Part shown: one piece after another, positions 34,143-42,893 of the stretch | Layout: every line of letters begins with the position of its first letter | Position numbering within the stretch: position 1 is the stretch's first letter | Assembly (NCBI RefSeq): GCF_016654015.1 | Contig: NZ_JAEPWM010000015.1 | Coordinates: 1-64,000 of the forward strand | Reading direction: 5' to 3' | Source of the DNA: Ramlibacter ginsenosidimutans | GTDB taxonomy: Bacteria; Pseudomonadota; Gammaproteobacteria; Burkholderiales; Burkholderiaceae_C | Length of the DNA stretch: 64,000 nucleotides | Notes under the pieces: generated by a model | What the model was told of the DNA's origin: nothing | The model's input: only the letters and a program-made list of their open reading frames with translations | Database searches by the model: none | Program-made: the position numbers and the translations under genes

Positions 34143-35228
34143 ATGAGCGTCATCTTCCATCCCCTGCGCGTGCGCTCGGTGCAGCCGGACACGTCCGAGG
34201 CCGTCATCGTGTCCTTCGACGTCCCGCCGGAGCTGCGGCCCGTCTTCGGCTTCACGCAGGGCCAGTACCTCACCTTGCGCAAGGAGATCGCCGGGCAGGA
34301 CCTGCGGCGTTCGTACTCCATCTGCGCGGGCGTGGACGACGGCGAGCTGCGCGTGGGCGTGCGCAAGGTCTCCGGCGGCGTGTTCTCCAACTGGATCAAC
34401 GAGCAGCTCCAGCCCGGCGACACCATCAGCGTGATGGCGCCGCAGGGCCGCTTCTTCGTGCCGATCGAGCCGCAGGCGCATCGCCACCACCTCGGCATCG
34501 CCGGCGGCAGCGGCATCACGCCGATCCTCTCGATCATGAAGACGGTGCTGGCGCGCGAGCCGGGCAGCCGCTTCACGCTCATCTACGGCAACCGCAAGCT
34601 GCGCTCCACGATGTTCAAGGAGGAGCTCGAGGACCTGAAGGACAAATACCTCTCGCGGCTGGTGATCCACCACGTGTTCTCCGACGAGCACACGGAAGCG
34701 GACATCAACAGGGGCGTGATGAGCCGCGCCAAGATCGAAGAGTTCCTGGCCGGCCTGGTGCCTGCAGGCAGCATCGACCACGCGTACATCTGCGGCCCCT
34801 TCCAGATGAACGACGAGGCCGAAGCCGCCCTGCTGCAAGCCGGCGTGCCCGAGGACCGCATCCACATCGAGCGCTTCGGCATCGCGCAAGCGGGTGCGGG
34901 ACAGGTGGGTGCGGTCGTGCACCAGGCGCAGCCCGGCGACGCGGCCCAGGCGCGCATCACGATCATCCGCGACGGCCTGCAGCGCGAGATCCGTTTCTCG
35001 CGCGAGCAGGCGAGCATCCTCGATGCCGCGTCCGACGCGGGCATGGAGGTGCCGTTCTCGTGCACTTCCGGCGTGTGCGGCACCTGTCGCGCCAAGCTGG
35101 TCGAAGGCCAGGTCCGCATGGAACGCAACTTCGCGCTGGACAAGAAGGAAGTCGCCGCCGGCTTCGTGCTCACCTGCCAGGCGCACCCGACCACCGAGCG
35201 GGTGGTCCTCTCCTTCGACGAACGCTGA
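34143..35228 (+). CDS. paaE: phenylacetyl-CoA 1,2-epoxidase reductase PaaE
   Basis: This 361-residue reductase passes electrons from NADPH to the PaaAC oxygenase. An N-terminal FAD-binding barrel has RRSYSICAG. The NADP domain contains GIAGGSGITPILSIMK and YICGPFQM. The C-terminal [2Fe-2S] plant-type ferredoxin has ligands in CTSGVCGTC and a final Cys in VLTCQAHP. The stop overlaps the paaR start by one base (TGATG), indicating that the regulator is translated from the same mRNA. Confidence 0.96.
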   Translation: MSVIFHPLRVRSVQPDTSEAVIVSFDVPPELRPVFGFTQGQYLTLRKEIAGQDLRRSYSICAGVDDGELRVGVRKVSGGVFSNWINEQLQPGDTISVMAPQGRFFVPIEPQAHRHHLGIAGGSGITPILSIMKTVLAREPGSRFTLIYGNRKLRSTMFKEELEDLKDKYLSRLVIHHVFSDEHTEADINRGVMSRAKIEEFLAGLVPAGSIDHAYICGPFQMNDEAEAALLQAGVPEDRIHIERFGIAQAGAGQVGAVVHQAQPGDAAQARITIIRDGLQREIRFSREQASILDAASDAGMEVPFSCTSGVCGTCRAKLVEGQVRMERNFALDKKEVAAGFVLTCQAHPTTERVVLSFDER

Positions 35229-35845
35229 TGGGCAGAGGTCGCCACGCCGGCTACGAAGACCAGCGCGAGTTGATCCTCGCGCAGGCCGCCGCCCTGTTCG
35301 CGCGCGGCGGGTACCCGGGCACGTCGATGAACCAGGTCGCGAAGGCCTGCGGATTGTCGAAGGCCACGCTCTACCACTACTACCGCGACAAGTACGAGCT
35401 GCTGGTGAGCATCGCGGACACGCACGTCTCGCGCCTGCAAGGCATCGTCGCTGTGGCGCTGGCCCAGGCCGATGATCCGCACGGCCAGTTGCGCGCCCTG
35501 ATCGCGCGGCTGGTGGAGGAATACGCGAACGCGCAGAACGAGCATCGCGTGCTGACCGAGGACGTGAAGTTCCTGGAGGCCAAGGACCGCGAGCGCATCC
35601 TCGCGAAGGAACGCGAGGTGGTCACGGCTTTCGCGCGTGTCGTCGCCCTGCTGCGCCCCGACCTGCGCGAATCCGCCATGAGCAAGCCGCTCACCATGCT
35701 GCTGTTCGGCATGGTGAACTGGATGTTCACGTGGATGAAGCCGCGGGGCGCGCTCGCCTACGAGGACATGGCGCCCGTGGTGGCCGACCTGTTCCTCGGC
35801 GGACTCGAGGCGGTGCAGGCGCCGGCGAAGGCCGCCGCGGCCTGA
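35228..35845 (+). CDS. paaR: TetR-family repressor of the paa operon (PaaR)
   Basis: This 205-residue protein has an N-terminal TetR DNA-binding domain (ILAQAAALFARGGYPGTSMN, then LSKATLYHYYRDKYELL). The C-terminal ligand domain has no recognisable motif. In betaproteobacteria a TetR protein at the end of the paa operon represses it and is released by phenylacetyl-CoA. The matching operator is seen at 31383-31396. Translation is coupled to paaE, giving negative autoregulation. The ligand assignment is inferred from family knowledge. Confidence 0.9.
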   Translation: MGRGRHAGYEDQRELILAQAAALFARGGYPGTSMNQVAKACGLSKATLYHYYRDKYELLVSIADTHVSRLQGIVAVALAQADDPHGQLRALIARLVEEYANAQNEHRVLTEDVKFLEAKDRERILAKEREVVTAFARVVALLRPDLRESAMSKPLTMLLFGMVNWMFTWMKPRGALAYEDMAPVVADLFLGGLEAVQAPAKAAAA

Positions 35846-35890
35846 CAGCGTTAGTGCCCGGTAGTGCGGGGGGTGCGCTATCGGGAAGGA

Positions 35891-35987
35891 GAACGCAAAG
35901 GACGCAGAGGTTGCGCAGAGGACGCAAAGAAATCCTCCTGAATGTCTTCTCTGCGTCCTCTGCGTCACCTCTGCGCACTCTGCGTTC
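35891..35987. repeat. GACGCAGAGG-type palindromic repeat, copy 3
   Basis: Left arm: GAACGCAAAGGACGCAGAGG, then TTGCGCAGAG and GACGCAAAG. Right arm: CTCTGCGTCCTCTGCGTC, ACCTCTGCG, CACTCTGCGTTC. It shares its architecture with copy 2 but not the order of all units. It lies between the end of paaR and the convergent TruC-type gene, where it probably terminates both transcripts. Confidence 0.85.
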
Positions 35988-36024
35988 TACTGCTTCGATC
36001 ACCTCCCAGGCTTCAAACCGGACC

Positions 36025-36702
36025 TCACCGCAGCAACGGCTCCCATTCGGGGCCGCAAGGCGCCGTGATCCGCAGCGGCCCTTGCGCGGTCGGCAGCTCC
36101 ATCCACTCGCAGTGCAGCCACAGGCGCGGCGTGCCAAGCCACGCTGCGACGGCCCGGTTGTGCGCGCCCTTGCCGTGCGTGGTGTCGCCCACCAGCGGAT
36201 GCGCGATGTGCTTGAAGTGGCGGCGGATCTGGTGGCGCCGGCCGGTCAAGGGTTCGACTTCCATCAACGCATAGCGGCTTGTCGCATGACGTTCGTCCAC
36301 GCGGAACGGCCACTCGAAACGCGCGAGCCGGCGATAGCGCGTGAGCGCCGGCACGCGCTCCTGTCCTTCGGACGGCCGCTCGGGGTCCCGCGCGAGCGCC
36401 TGCGCGATCTCGCCGTCGGCCTCGGGCCAGCCGCGCACCAGCGCGAGATAGCGCTTGCGCACGCGCCCTTGCTCGAAGGCGAGTCCCCACTCGCGTGCAG
36501 CGTCGGGATCCAGCGCGAACAGCAGCACGCCGCTGGTGGCCTTGTCCAGGCGATGCAGGGGCCACACGCGCCGCCCCAGCTGGTCGCGCAACAGCTTCAG
36601 CGCGCTCACGGCTTCGTGCGCGTCGAGTCCGGTAGGGTGGACCAGCAGCCCCGCGGGCTTGGCCACGGCGGCCAGGCGGTCATCCAGATAGAGCAGGTCC
36701 AC
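36025..36702 (-). CDS. truC: RluA-family pseudouridine synthase, TruC-like
   Basis: This 225-residue protein carries the catalytic HRLDKATSGVLLFA motif with Asp as the nucleophile, an N-terminal YLDDRLAAVAKPAGLLVHPT strand and EPLTGRRHQIRRHF. These are typical of RluA-type synthases, closest in layout to TruC (tRNA pseudouridine 65). No S4 domain precedes the catalytic domain, as in TruC. Initiation is at GTG (36702) with AAGGA eight bases upstream; no ATG is suitably placed. Substrate RNA is inferred from similarity of layout only. Confidence 0.85.
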   Translation of the reverse strand: MDLLYLDDRLAAVAKPAGLLVHPTGLDAHEAVSALKLLRDQLGRRVWPLHRLDKATSGVLLFALDPDAAREWGLAFEQGRVRKRYLALVRGWPEADGEIAQALARDPERPSEGQERVPALTRYRRLARFEWPFRVDERHATSRYALMEVEPLTGRRHQIRRHFKHIAHPLVGDTTHGKGAHNRAVAAWLGTPRLWLHCEWMELPTAQGPLRITAPCGPEWEPLLR

Positions 36703-36910
36703 AGTCGCGCGTCCTTGGGGAAAGCTGCAACCAATCGTAGGAGGATTCCCACAGGTTCGGTGGAGAAGGCTGTGGACAAGCAGGTGACCAAGCGCGCAGG
36801 GCCGCGCCAGCATTGGGTTCGCACCACGGTGAGCATTGCGCAGGCAGCACCCCGGCCGCGCCGAAATGTCCTCTTGACAGTTCGCCGGCTGCGGCCGCTG
36901 CCCTGGCAGC

Positions 36911-37714
36911 TCAAGGCACCGACGGCTCGTGCACCCCCTGCGCGCGCGCGGCGTCCGGTTCCGCGGCGTCGCCGGTCTCGCGCGGCAGCTCGAACAGCCG
37001 GAACGGCGCCTGGTCCGGGCGCGTGCGCAGCAGCAGCGGCCTGGCCACGTTGAACACCGGCACGCCATTGATGGTCTTGCCTTCCAACGTGCCGCGGTGC
37101 GCGTGGCCGTGGAAGACCGCGTCCACGGGGTAGCGCAGCAGGGGCTCCTCCAGCCGGCTGCTGCCCAGGAAGGGGAAGATGTCGACCGGCTCGCCTTGCA
37201 CCGTCGCGCAGATCGGCGCGTAGTGCAGCAGCGCCACGCGCCGCGGCGTGCGCAGCTTGGCAAGAGCGGATTCGAGCTTCAGAGCTTCCTGCAGCGCCTC
37301 CTGCACGAACAGCTTGATCGCGGGCTCGCCCCACGCACCCAGGGAACCGCGGCCGAAGCCGCCCGCGAATCCCTTGACGCCGGCGATGCCCACGCCCTCG
37401 ATCTCCACCGCCTCGCCATCGAGCACCCGCACGCCGGCCTTCGTCAGCACTTCGATCACCGTCTCGGGCGTGCCGGATTCGAAGTCGTGGTTGCCCAGCA
37501 CGGCCACGATCGGCACCTTCACCACCGAGAGTTCGTCGGCCAGCACGTGGGCTTCTTCGGCGGTGCCGTAATCGGTGAGGTCGCCGCACAGCAACAGCAC
37601 GTCCGCCTTTTCCGATGCTTCGGCGAACAGCGCGCGCAAGGTTCCGGCGGAAGCCTTGGTGACGTGAAGGTCGCCGACGGCGGCGAAACGGACGGTGCTG
37701 GCGGAGCGGGGCAT
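36911..37714 (-). CDS. calcineurin-like metallophosphoesterase
   Basis: This 267-residue phosphoesterase has the five conserved metal-binding blocks: VGDLH, LLCGDLTDYG, VLGNHD, LLHYAP and FHGHAHRG. Substrate could be a cyclic nucleotide, nucleic acid or protein phosphate. A 208-base gap to the TruC-type gene downstream shows no gene and no clear hairpin. The C-terminus is hydrophilic and Asp/Glu-rich. It is divergent from the nucleotidyltransferase gene at 37865. Confidence 0.88.
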   Translation of the reverse strand: MPRSASTVRFAAVGDLHVTKASAGTLRALFAEASEKADVLLLCGDLTDYGTAEEAHVLADELSVVKVPIVAVLGNHDFESGTPETVIEVLTKAGVRVLDGEAVEIEGVGIAGVKGFAGGFGRGSLGAWGEPAIKLFVQEALQEALKLESALAKLRTPRRVALLHYAPICATVQGEPVDIFPFLGSSRLEEPLLRYPVDAVFHGHAHRGTLEGKTINGVPVFNVARPLLLRTRPDQAPFRLFELPRETGDAAEPDAARAQGVHEPSVP

Positions 37715-37864
37715 GGAGGCTTTCCGGATGAGACGCGGACATACTGCCGCGATTGACCGCTGACGCCTGTAGGTGGGTGCTGACGTTGCGTGAGGTTGCT
37801 TGCCCCGGCGCGAAGGCATGTCTTCCGAGAGGACCGATCTGCAGGGCTTCCTAAGCTTCAGGCC

Positions 37865-38770
37865 ATGTGTTCCACCATTCCGCTCGCCCCGTCGCTCGAG
37901 GAAGAAGTCGAGCCAGAGACGGCTGACTTCTACCGCCGCGCCCTGCGCGTGCTCGCCGACGCGGAAGTTCCCTTCCTCGTGGGCGGCGCCTTCGCGCATG
38001 CGTGCTTCACGGGCATCCGGCGCTCGACCAAGGACCTGGACCTCTTCATCCGGCGCCAGGACTACGAACGCGTGACGCAGCTGATGGATGCGCAAGGCTG
38101 GCGCACCGAGCTGACCTTTCCGCACTGGCTGGGCAAGGTCTACGCGGGCGAAGACTTCATCGACCTGATCTTCAACTCGGGCAATGGCGTCACGCCCGTG
38201 GACGACCGCTGGTTCGACGACAACGCGCAGGCGGAGATCCTGGGCGTGCCGGTTCGCGTGGCCAACATGGAAGACGGCCTGATGTCCAAGGCCTTCATCA
38301 TGGAGCGCGAACGCTACGACGGCGCCGATGTCGCGCACACCATCCAGGCGAACGCGGAGCGCATCGACTGGCACAAGCTGGTGCGGCGGTTCGGTGCGCA
38401 CTGGCGCGTGCTGCTCGCGCACCTCACGCTGTTCGGCTTCATCTATCCCGGCGAGCGCCACCGCATCCCCGAGTGGGTGATGCAGGAACTCGCCGCCCGG
38501 CTGGTGGCGGAAACGCGGCAGCCGCCGCGCGAGGACCTGCACGTGTGCGCAGGCACGCTGCTCTCGCGCGAGCAGTACCTGCACGACGTGGAACGCCTGG
38601 GCTACGTGGACGGCCGCCTCACCCCGGCCAGCACGATGACGCCCGAGGACGTGCAGACCTGGACGGACGCAATCCCCGCGCGCCAGCAGCAGGACGTGGA
38701 GGGGCCGATGTGCCCGCTGCAGCTCGGGGCGGACGTGGTCCGGGTCGCGTCGGGCGAGGCATTGTCCTGA
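37865..38770 (+). CDS. nucleotidyltransferase-fold protein
   Basis: This 301-residue protein has a nucleotidyltransferase core: LVGGAFAHACFTGI followed after a short spacer by TKDLDLFI. The GG and DxD motifs are those of the Pol-beta/MNT-like superfamily. The rest, including DGLMSKAFIMERERYDGADV, resembles stand-alone AbiEii/DUF-type members. No antitoxin or partner ORF is adjacent, so a toxin-antitoxin role is not supported. The start follows GCTTCAGGCC without a good ribosome site. Confidence 0.75.
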   Translation: MCSTIPLAPSLEEEVEPETADFYRRALRVLADAEVPFLVGGAFAHACFTGIRRSTKDLDLFIRRQDYERVTQLMDAQGWRTELTFPHWLGKVYAGEDFIDLIFNSGNGVTPVDDRWFDDNAQAEILGVPVRVANMEDGLMSKAFIMERERYDGADVAHTIQANAERIDWHKLVRRFGAHWRVLLAHLTLFGFIYPGERHRIPEWVMQELAARLVAETRQPPREDLHVCAGTLLSREQYLHDVERLGYVDGRLTPASTMTPEDVQTWTDAIPARQQQDVEGPMCPLQLGADVVRVASGEALS

Positions 38771-38798
38771 GGCCGGTGTCAGGCGGCGCCGGCTCCGT

Positions 38799-39704
38799 TC
38801 AGGTCCGGATGAACTCCACCAGGTCGTCGAAGCAGCGATTCACCAGCGCGTCGGCGGGGCGCCGGTGCGAGCGCCGCAGCAGCATCAGCCGGCGGTGCAC
38901 CACGGGCTCGCGCAGGGGCACCACGGCGAGACCGCGCTGCAATGCAGTTTCCGTGTACAGGCGCGAAATGACGCCGACGGCCAGTCCCGCCCGCGCCAGG
39001 CTGTAGAGCGGTTCGCTGTACAGCAGGCGGTACGCGGGGTCCGCGGAAATACCGGCCTGGCGCAGCGTCTGCAGCGCCAGTTCGTACAAGGCGCCGCGTG
39101 CAAACAGCGCCAACTGCTCGCTGCGCAGATCCCGCCAGCGCACGGTGCGGCGCGTGGTCAGCGGATGCGCGCTCGCCATGACCGCGACCATGGGATCCTG
39201 GCGCAGGAACACGGCATCGATGCTCGCCGGCAGGTCCAGTTCCGTCCCGAGCCCGATGTCCACTTCGCCCGCGACCAGCGCCGCGATCAGCTCGTCGTGT
39301 AGCACGTCGCGCACTTCGACCTCCACCGCCGGAGACCACTTGCGCCAGCGCGCCACGCGCGGTGCGACCAGGTGCATCGCGGAGGGGATGACCGCCAGCC
39401 GCACGCGCTGTGCCTCGCTGGCGAGCGCGCGGTGCATGCCGGCCACGCCTTGCTCGAAGCCGTGCAGCACCCACTGCGCCTCCTCGAGCACCGCGGAGCC
39501 CGCGGGCGTGAGCGCCACGCGGTGGGTGTCCCGCTCGAACAGGGTCGCGCCCAGCAGGCTTTCGAGTTCGCGCACGGCCGCGGACACGGCCGGTTGGGTG
39601 AGCGCCAGCGCCTCCGCGGCGCCGCGGAAGCTGCCGTGCCGCGCGACGGCGTCGAAGGCGCGCAGCTGGCGGATGGACGGGTTGCGGGAGGCGGGCAGGC
39701 TCAT
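38799..39704 (-). CDS. LysR-family transcriptional regulator
   Basis: This 301-residue regulator has an N-terminal winged helix-turn-helix (IRQLRAFDAVARHGSFRGAA, then LTQPAVSAAVRELESLLG). The periplasmic-binding-like effector domain follows. It is divergent from the adenosine-deaminase-like gene; the 70-base gap contains paired CATAAG words. It therefore probably controls that gene and perhaps the following Bug protein. Confidence 0.92.
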   Translation of the reverse strand: MSLPASRNPSIRQLRAFDAVARHGSFRGAAEALALTQPAVSAAVRELESLLGATLFERDTHRVALTPAGSAVLEEAQWVLHGFEQGVAGMHRALASEAQRVRLAVIPSAMHLVAPRVARWRKWSPAVEVEVRDVLHDELIAALVAGEVDIGLGTELDLPASIDAVFLRQDPMVAVMASAHPLTTRRTVRWRDLRSEQLALFARGALYELALQTLRQAGISADPAYRLLYSEPLYSLARAGLAVGVISRLYTETALQRGLAVVPLREPVVHRRLMLLRRSHRRPADALVNRCFDDLVEFIRT

Positions 39705-39774
39705 CAGAGTTTCTTTTCAGCACATAAGCAGTAATCACTTCAGTTTATCGCCCCCCATAAGTAGCATTCCCTGC
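39705..39774. promoter_or_regulatory. LysR/adenosine-deaminase divergent regulatory region
   Basis: This compact 70-base gap is clearly richer in A+T than its surroundings. CATAAGCAG (39723-39731) and CATAAGTAG (39756-39764) form a direct repeat spaced by 33 bases, about three helical turns. TTTATCG (39744-39750) provides a partial inverted counterpart. These are candidate contact sites for the divergent LysR regulator. No clear -35/-10 pair can be assigned. Confidence 0.4.
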
Positions 39775-40854
39775 ATGAGCGTCGCCACGCCAGCACTCGA
39801 GAGCTTCCTCCATGCCATGCCGAAGGTGGAGCTGCACTGCCACCTGTTCGGCAGCGTGCGCAAGGCCACCTTCGAGGACCTGAACCGGCGCGCGGGCTCG
39901 CCGCTGGCTGCGCAGGAGATCGACGGCTTCTACACGCGCGGCGACAAGCCCGTCGGGGTGCTGCGCGTCTTGCGTGCACTCGACGCCATGTTGGTGCGCG
40001 GCCCCGAGGACCTGTACCGCATGGCCATCGAGTACCTGCTGGACGCGGCAGGGCAGAACGTCCGCCACGCCGAGTTTTCCTGGAACCCGACCGGGACCGT
40101 GCGCGTGTCGCGCATCCCCTATCGCGAGGCGCAGGATGCGATCGTGCGCGCCATCCGTGATGCGCGCGCGCAGTTCGGCATCTCGGGGCGGCTGATCGCG
40201 GCGATCGACCGCGAGGCGGGACCGAAAGCCGCCGTCGACATGGTGGAATGGGTGCTGCACAACCGCTGCGAGGAAGTGGCGGGGATAGGCATCGACTACC
40301 GCGAGGTGGACCACCCGCCGGAATTGTTCGAGCAGGCGTACGCGCTCGCGCGTGCGGGCGGGCTGCGCACCACGGCGCATGCGGGCGAGTTCGGGATGCC
40401 GTGGACCAACGTGCTGGCAGCGCTGGACGTGTTGAAGGTCGACCGGATCGACCACGGCTACACCGTCGTCGACGCCCCGCAGTTCGCGGCCGAGTGCGCG
40501 GCACGCAATGTGCTTTTCACGGTGGTGCCGACCAACTCCTATTACCTGCGCACCTTGCCGCCCGAACGCTGGGCACTCGATCATCCGATCCGGCGCATGC
40601 CGGCCCTGGGGCTGCGCATCCACCCCAACACCGACGACCCGACGCTGCACCATGTCACGCCGACGGAGACCTGGGCCAGAATGGTGAGGGACTTCGGCTT
40701 CGGCCTCGACGACTTGCGCTCCTTCATGCTGAACGGCATTGCGGGCGCCTGGCTGCCGGAGGAAACACGCGAGCGCTGGCAGGCGGACTGGGCCGCCGAG
40801 TTCGACGCGCTGCGTGCGCGTTTCTTCGCCGGCTCCGCCGGTCCCGGAAAGTGA
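39775..40854 (+). CDS. adenosine deaminase family protein
   Basis: This 359-residue zinc-dependent amidohydrolase-fold deaminase has the metal-binding HxH in PKVELHCHLFGS, HAGE in TTAHAGEFG, DHGYT in place of RIGHG, and NTDDPTLH with the catalytic Asp pair. It should hydrolyse the exocyclic amine of adenosine or a related purine; relatives include adenine and N6-substituted adenine deaminases. It leads a two-gene unit with the Bug protein (8-base gap) and is divergent from the LysR regulator. Confidence 0.88.
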   Translation: MSVATPALESFLHAMPKVELHCHLFGSVRKATFEDLNRRAGSPLAAQEIDGFYTRGDKPVGVLRVLRALDAMLVRGPEDLYRMAIEYLLDAAGQNVRHAEFSWNPTGTVRVSRIPYREAQDAIVRAIRDARAQFGISGRLIAAIDREAGPKAAVDMVEWVLHNRCEEVAGIGIDYREVDHPPELFEQAYALARAGGLRTTAHAGEFGMPWTNVLAALDVLKVDRIDHGYTVVDAPQFAAECAARNVLFTVVPTNSYYLRTLPPERWALDHPIRRMPALGLRIHPNTDDPTLHHVTPTETWARMVRDFGFGLDDLRSFMLNGIAGAWLPEETRERWQADWAAEFDALRARFFAGSAGPGK

Positions 40855-40862
40855 GCACCGCC

Positions 40863-41831
40863 ATGCCCAGGAACCTCCTCCTGGCCGCCGCTCTCCTCGC
40901 TCCCGTGCTGGCGTCGGCGCAAGCCGGCTGGCCTGCCGCGAAGCCCATCACCCTGGTGGTGCCGTACACCGCGGGCGGCAGCGTCGACTACAACGCGCGC
41001 CTGGTGGCGCAGCGCCTGTCCCAGCGGCTGAAGCAGACCGTGCTGATCGACAACATCGGCGGCGCGGGTGGCGCCGTCGGCCTCGCCAAGGCAGCAGCGG
41101 CGGCGCCCGATGGCTACACGCTGGTGGCGGGCACGGACAGCGCGATCGCGATCGGCAAGCTGGTGAACCCCGCGGCCTATCGCTTCGACCCCCTGCAGGC
41201 CCTCACGCCTGTGGCGATGTTGAACACGGCGCCCCTGGTGCTCGTGGCCGGCCCGAAGATGCCGGCCCGGACCTATGCGGACTTCGTGCAGCTCGCCAAG
41301 GCGAAACCGGGCCAGCTCACTTACGCGACGTCCGGCGTCGGCACGGTGCTGCAACTGGCGATGGAACTGCTCAAGGAGCGCAGCGCCATCTACGTGACGC
41401 ACGTGCCTTATCGCGGCGGCGGCCAGATCGCCACCGACGTGATCGGCGGCCAGGTCGACGTCGCCATGCTCGTGAGCACCACGGCCGTGCCGCAGGTGCT
41501 GGGTGGCCGCATGCGGGCGCTGGGCGTCACGGGTCCCGCGCGGCTGGACTCGTTGCCCAACGTGCCGGCGTTCTCGGAAATGCCGGGCCTCAAGGGGCAC
41601 GTGATGGTGAGCTGGACGGGCATCTTCGCGCCCACGGGAACGCCGCCTGCCATCGTGCACCGCCTCAACGAGGAATTGAATGCGGTGCTCCAGGAGCCCG
41701 AGGTGCGCGCGCGGTTCGGCGAGCAGGGCGCGCTGCCCGGCTCGGGATCGGCGGAGGACCTGGGCCGCTTCGTGCAGGCGGAGCACGCGCGCTACCGCGA
41801 GATCGTTCGCAAGGCCAACATCAAGGAATAG
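40863..41831 (+). CDS. Bug-family (TctC-like) extracytoplasmic solute-binding protein
   Basis: This 322-residue protein has a signal peptide (MPRNLLLAAALLAPVLASAQ). The Bug fold shows WPAAKPITLVVPYTAGGSVD, VDNIGGAGG-like DNIGGAGGAVG, YATSGVGT, HVPYRGGGQ and IFAPTGTPPAIV. These proteins bind carboxylates or related metabolites and are greatly expanded in Burkholderiales, often without transporter genes nearby, as here. The pairing with a deaminase suggests a purine-related ligand, but this is only context. Confidence 0.9.
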   Translation: MPRNLLLAAALLAPVLASAQAGWPAAKPITLVVPYTAGGSVDYNARLVAQRLSQRLKQTVLIDNIGGAGGAVGLAKAAAAAPDGYTLVAGTDSAIAIGKLVNPAAYRFDPLQALTPVAMLNTAPLVLVAGPKMPARTYADFVQLAKAKPGQLTYATSGVGTVLQLAMELLKERSAIYVTHVPYRGGGQIATDVIGGQVDVAMLVSTTAVPQVLGGRMRALGVTGPARLDSLPNVPAFSEMPGLKGHVMVSWTGIFAPTGTPPAIVHRLNEELNAVLQEPEVRARFGEQGALPGSGSAEDLGRFVQAEHARYREIVRKANIKE

Positions 41832-41849
41832 CGGTTCGGTGTCGCGGGT

Positions 41850-42893
41850 TCAGCGCGCGGGCACTCCCGCGAGTTCGCGCGTGAGCTGCGCCGCCGGAAC
41901 CTCCCTGCACCCGGACGCGTTCTGTCCCGACCACAGCGGTGAGAATTCGCCGCTGCCCTGTTTCTCCGCGGCGGCGCGCAAGGGCGCGAGCGGACCCGCA
42001 GCGCGTGGGAACGCCGGCGCCTGCGGATTCAGCGGACCCAGCTCGCGCACGATGCGGTTGACGATGCCGCGCGCAGGCCGGCCGGTGAACACGTTGGTGA
42101 CCGCCGTGTGCACGCGCCGAGGCTCCTTGAGCGCGGCGCGGTGCACGCTGCTGGTCGTCGCTTCGGGGCACAGCAGGTAGGCCGTTCCGACCTGCACGCC
42201 CGCGGCGCCGAGCGCGCGTGCCGCCGCGACACCGGCGGCATCGGCAATGCCGCCGGCAGCGATCACGGGCACGCGCACGGCGCGCACCACCTGCGGAACC
42301 AGCGCGAACGTGCCCGGCTGTTCGGTGAGGTCGGTGCTGAGGAAGTGGCCGCGATGGCCTCCCGCCTCCCAGCCCTGGGCGATGATGGCGTCGACCCCGC
42401 GCTCCTGCAGCCACAGCGCTTCGGCGACGGTCGTTGCCGAGGCGAGGATGCGCGCACCGCAGCGGCGCACACGCGCCAGCAGGTCGGGAGCGGGCAAGCC
42501 GAAGTGGAAGCTGACCACCGGCGGGCGCAAGGCCTCCAGCACGTCGGCCGCTGCCGCGTTGAAGGGCACGCGGGCGGCGCCGGCCGGTGCTTGCGTCTCC
42601 GCCATTCCCAGTTCGCGGCAGTAGGGCGACAGCAGCTCGCGCCACGCCGCGTCCGCAGCTTCATCGGGTGGTGCCTCCACATGGCAGAAGAAGTTGACGT
42701 TGAACGGCCGCGAGGTTGCCGCGCGCACGATCTCGACTTCCTTGCGGATGCCGTCCGGTCCCAGCATCGCGCAGGGGATGGATCCCAGTCCCCCCGCGCC
42801 GGAAACGGCGGCGGCGAGTGCGCTGCCCTGCACGCCGGCCATCGGCGCCTGGATGATGGGCAGTTCGATGCCCAGAAGTTCTTCGAGGTTCAT
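41850..42893 (-). CDS. nitronate monooxygenase family protein (NPD-like)
   Basis: This 347-residue FMN-dependent TIM-barrel enzyme has the N-terminal IELPIIQAPMAGVQGSALA, the catalytic-region IIAQGWEAGGHRGHF, and FMN phosphate-binding VIAAGGIADAAGVAAA with GVQVGTAYLL. It should oxidise propionate-3-nitronate or other nitronates. AGGAGA lies nine bases before the ATG. The ATG overlaps the stop of a small upstream ORF (ATGA), implying coupled translation. Confidence 0.9.
   Translation of the reverse strand: MNLEELLGIELPIIQAPMAGVQGSALAAAVSGAGGLGSIPCAMLGPDGIRKEVEIVRAATSRPFNVNFFCHVEAPPDEAADAAWRELLSPYCRELGMAETQAPAGAARVPFNAAAADVLEALRPPVVSFHFGLPAPDLLARVRRCGARILASATTVAEALWLQERGVDAIIAQGWEAGGHRGHFLSTDLTEQPGTFALVPQVVRAVRVPVIAAGGIADAAGVAAARALGAAGVQVGTAYLLCPEATTSSVHRAALKEPRRVHTAVTNVFTGRPARGIVNRIVRELGPLNPQAPAFPRAAGPLAPLRAAAEKQGSGEFSPLWSGQNASGCREVPAAQLTRELAGVPAR

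Noticed and set aside
32443..35987. CRISPR-like direct repeats (GACGCAGAGG)
   Set aside because: Units are about 10 bases, not separated by uniform spacers, arranged as inverted arms, and no cas genes are present.
37865..38770. AbiEii-type toxin of a toxin-antitoxin pair
   Set aside because: The GG...DLD core is present, but no antitoxin-like ORF is adjacent on either side.
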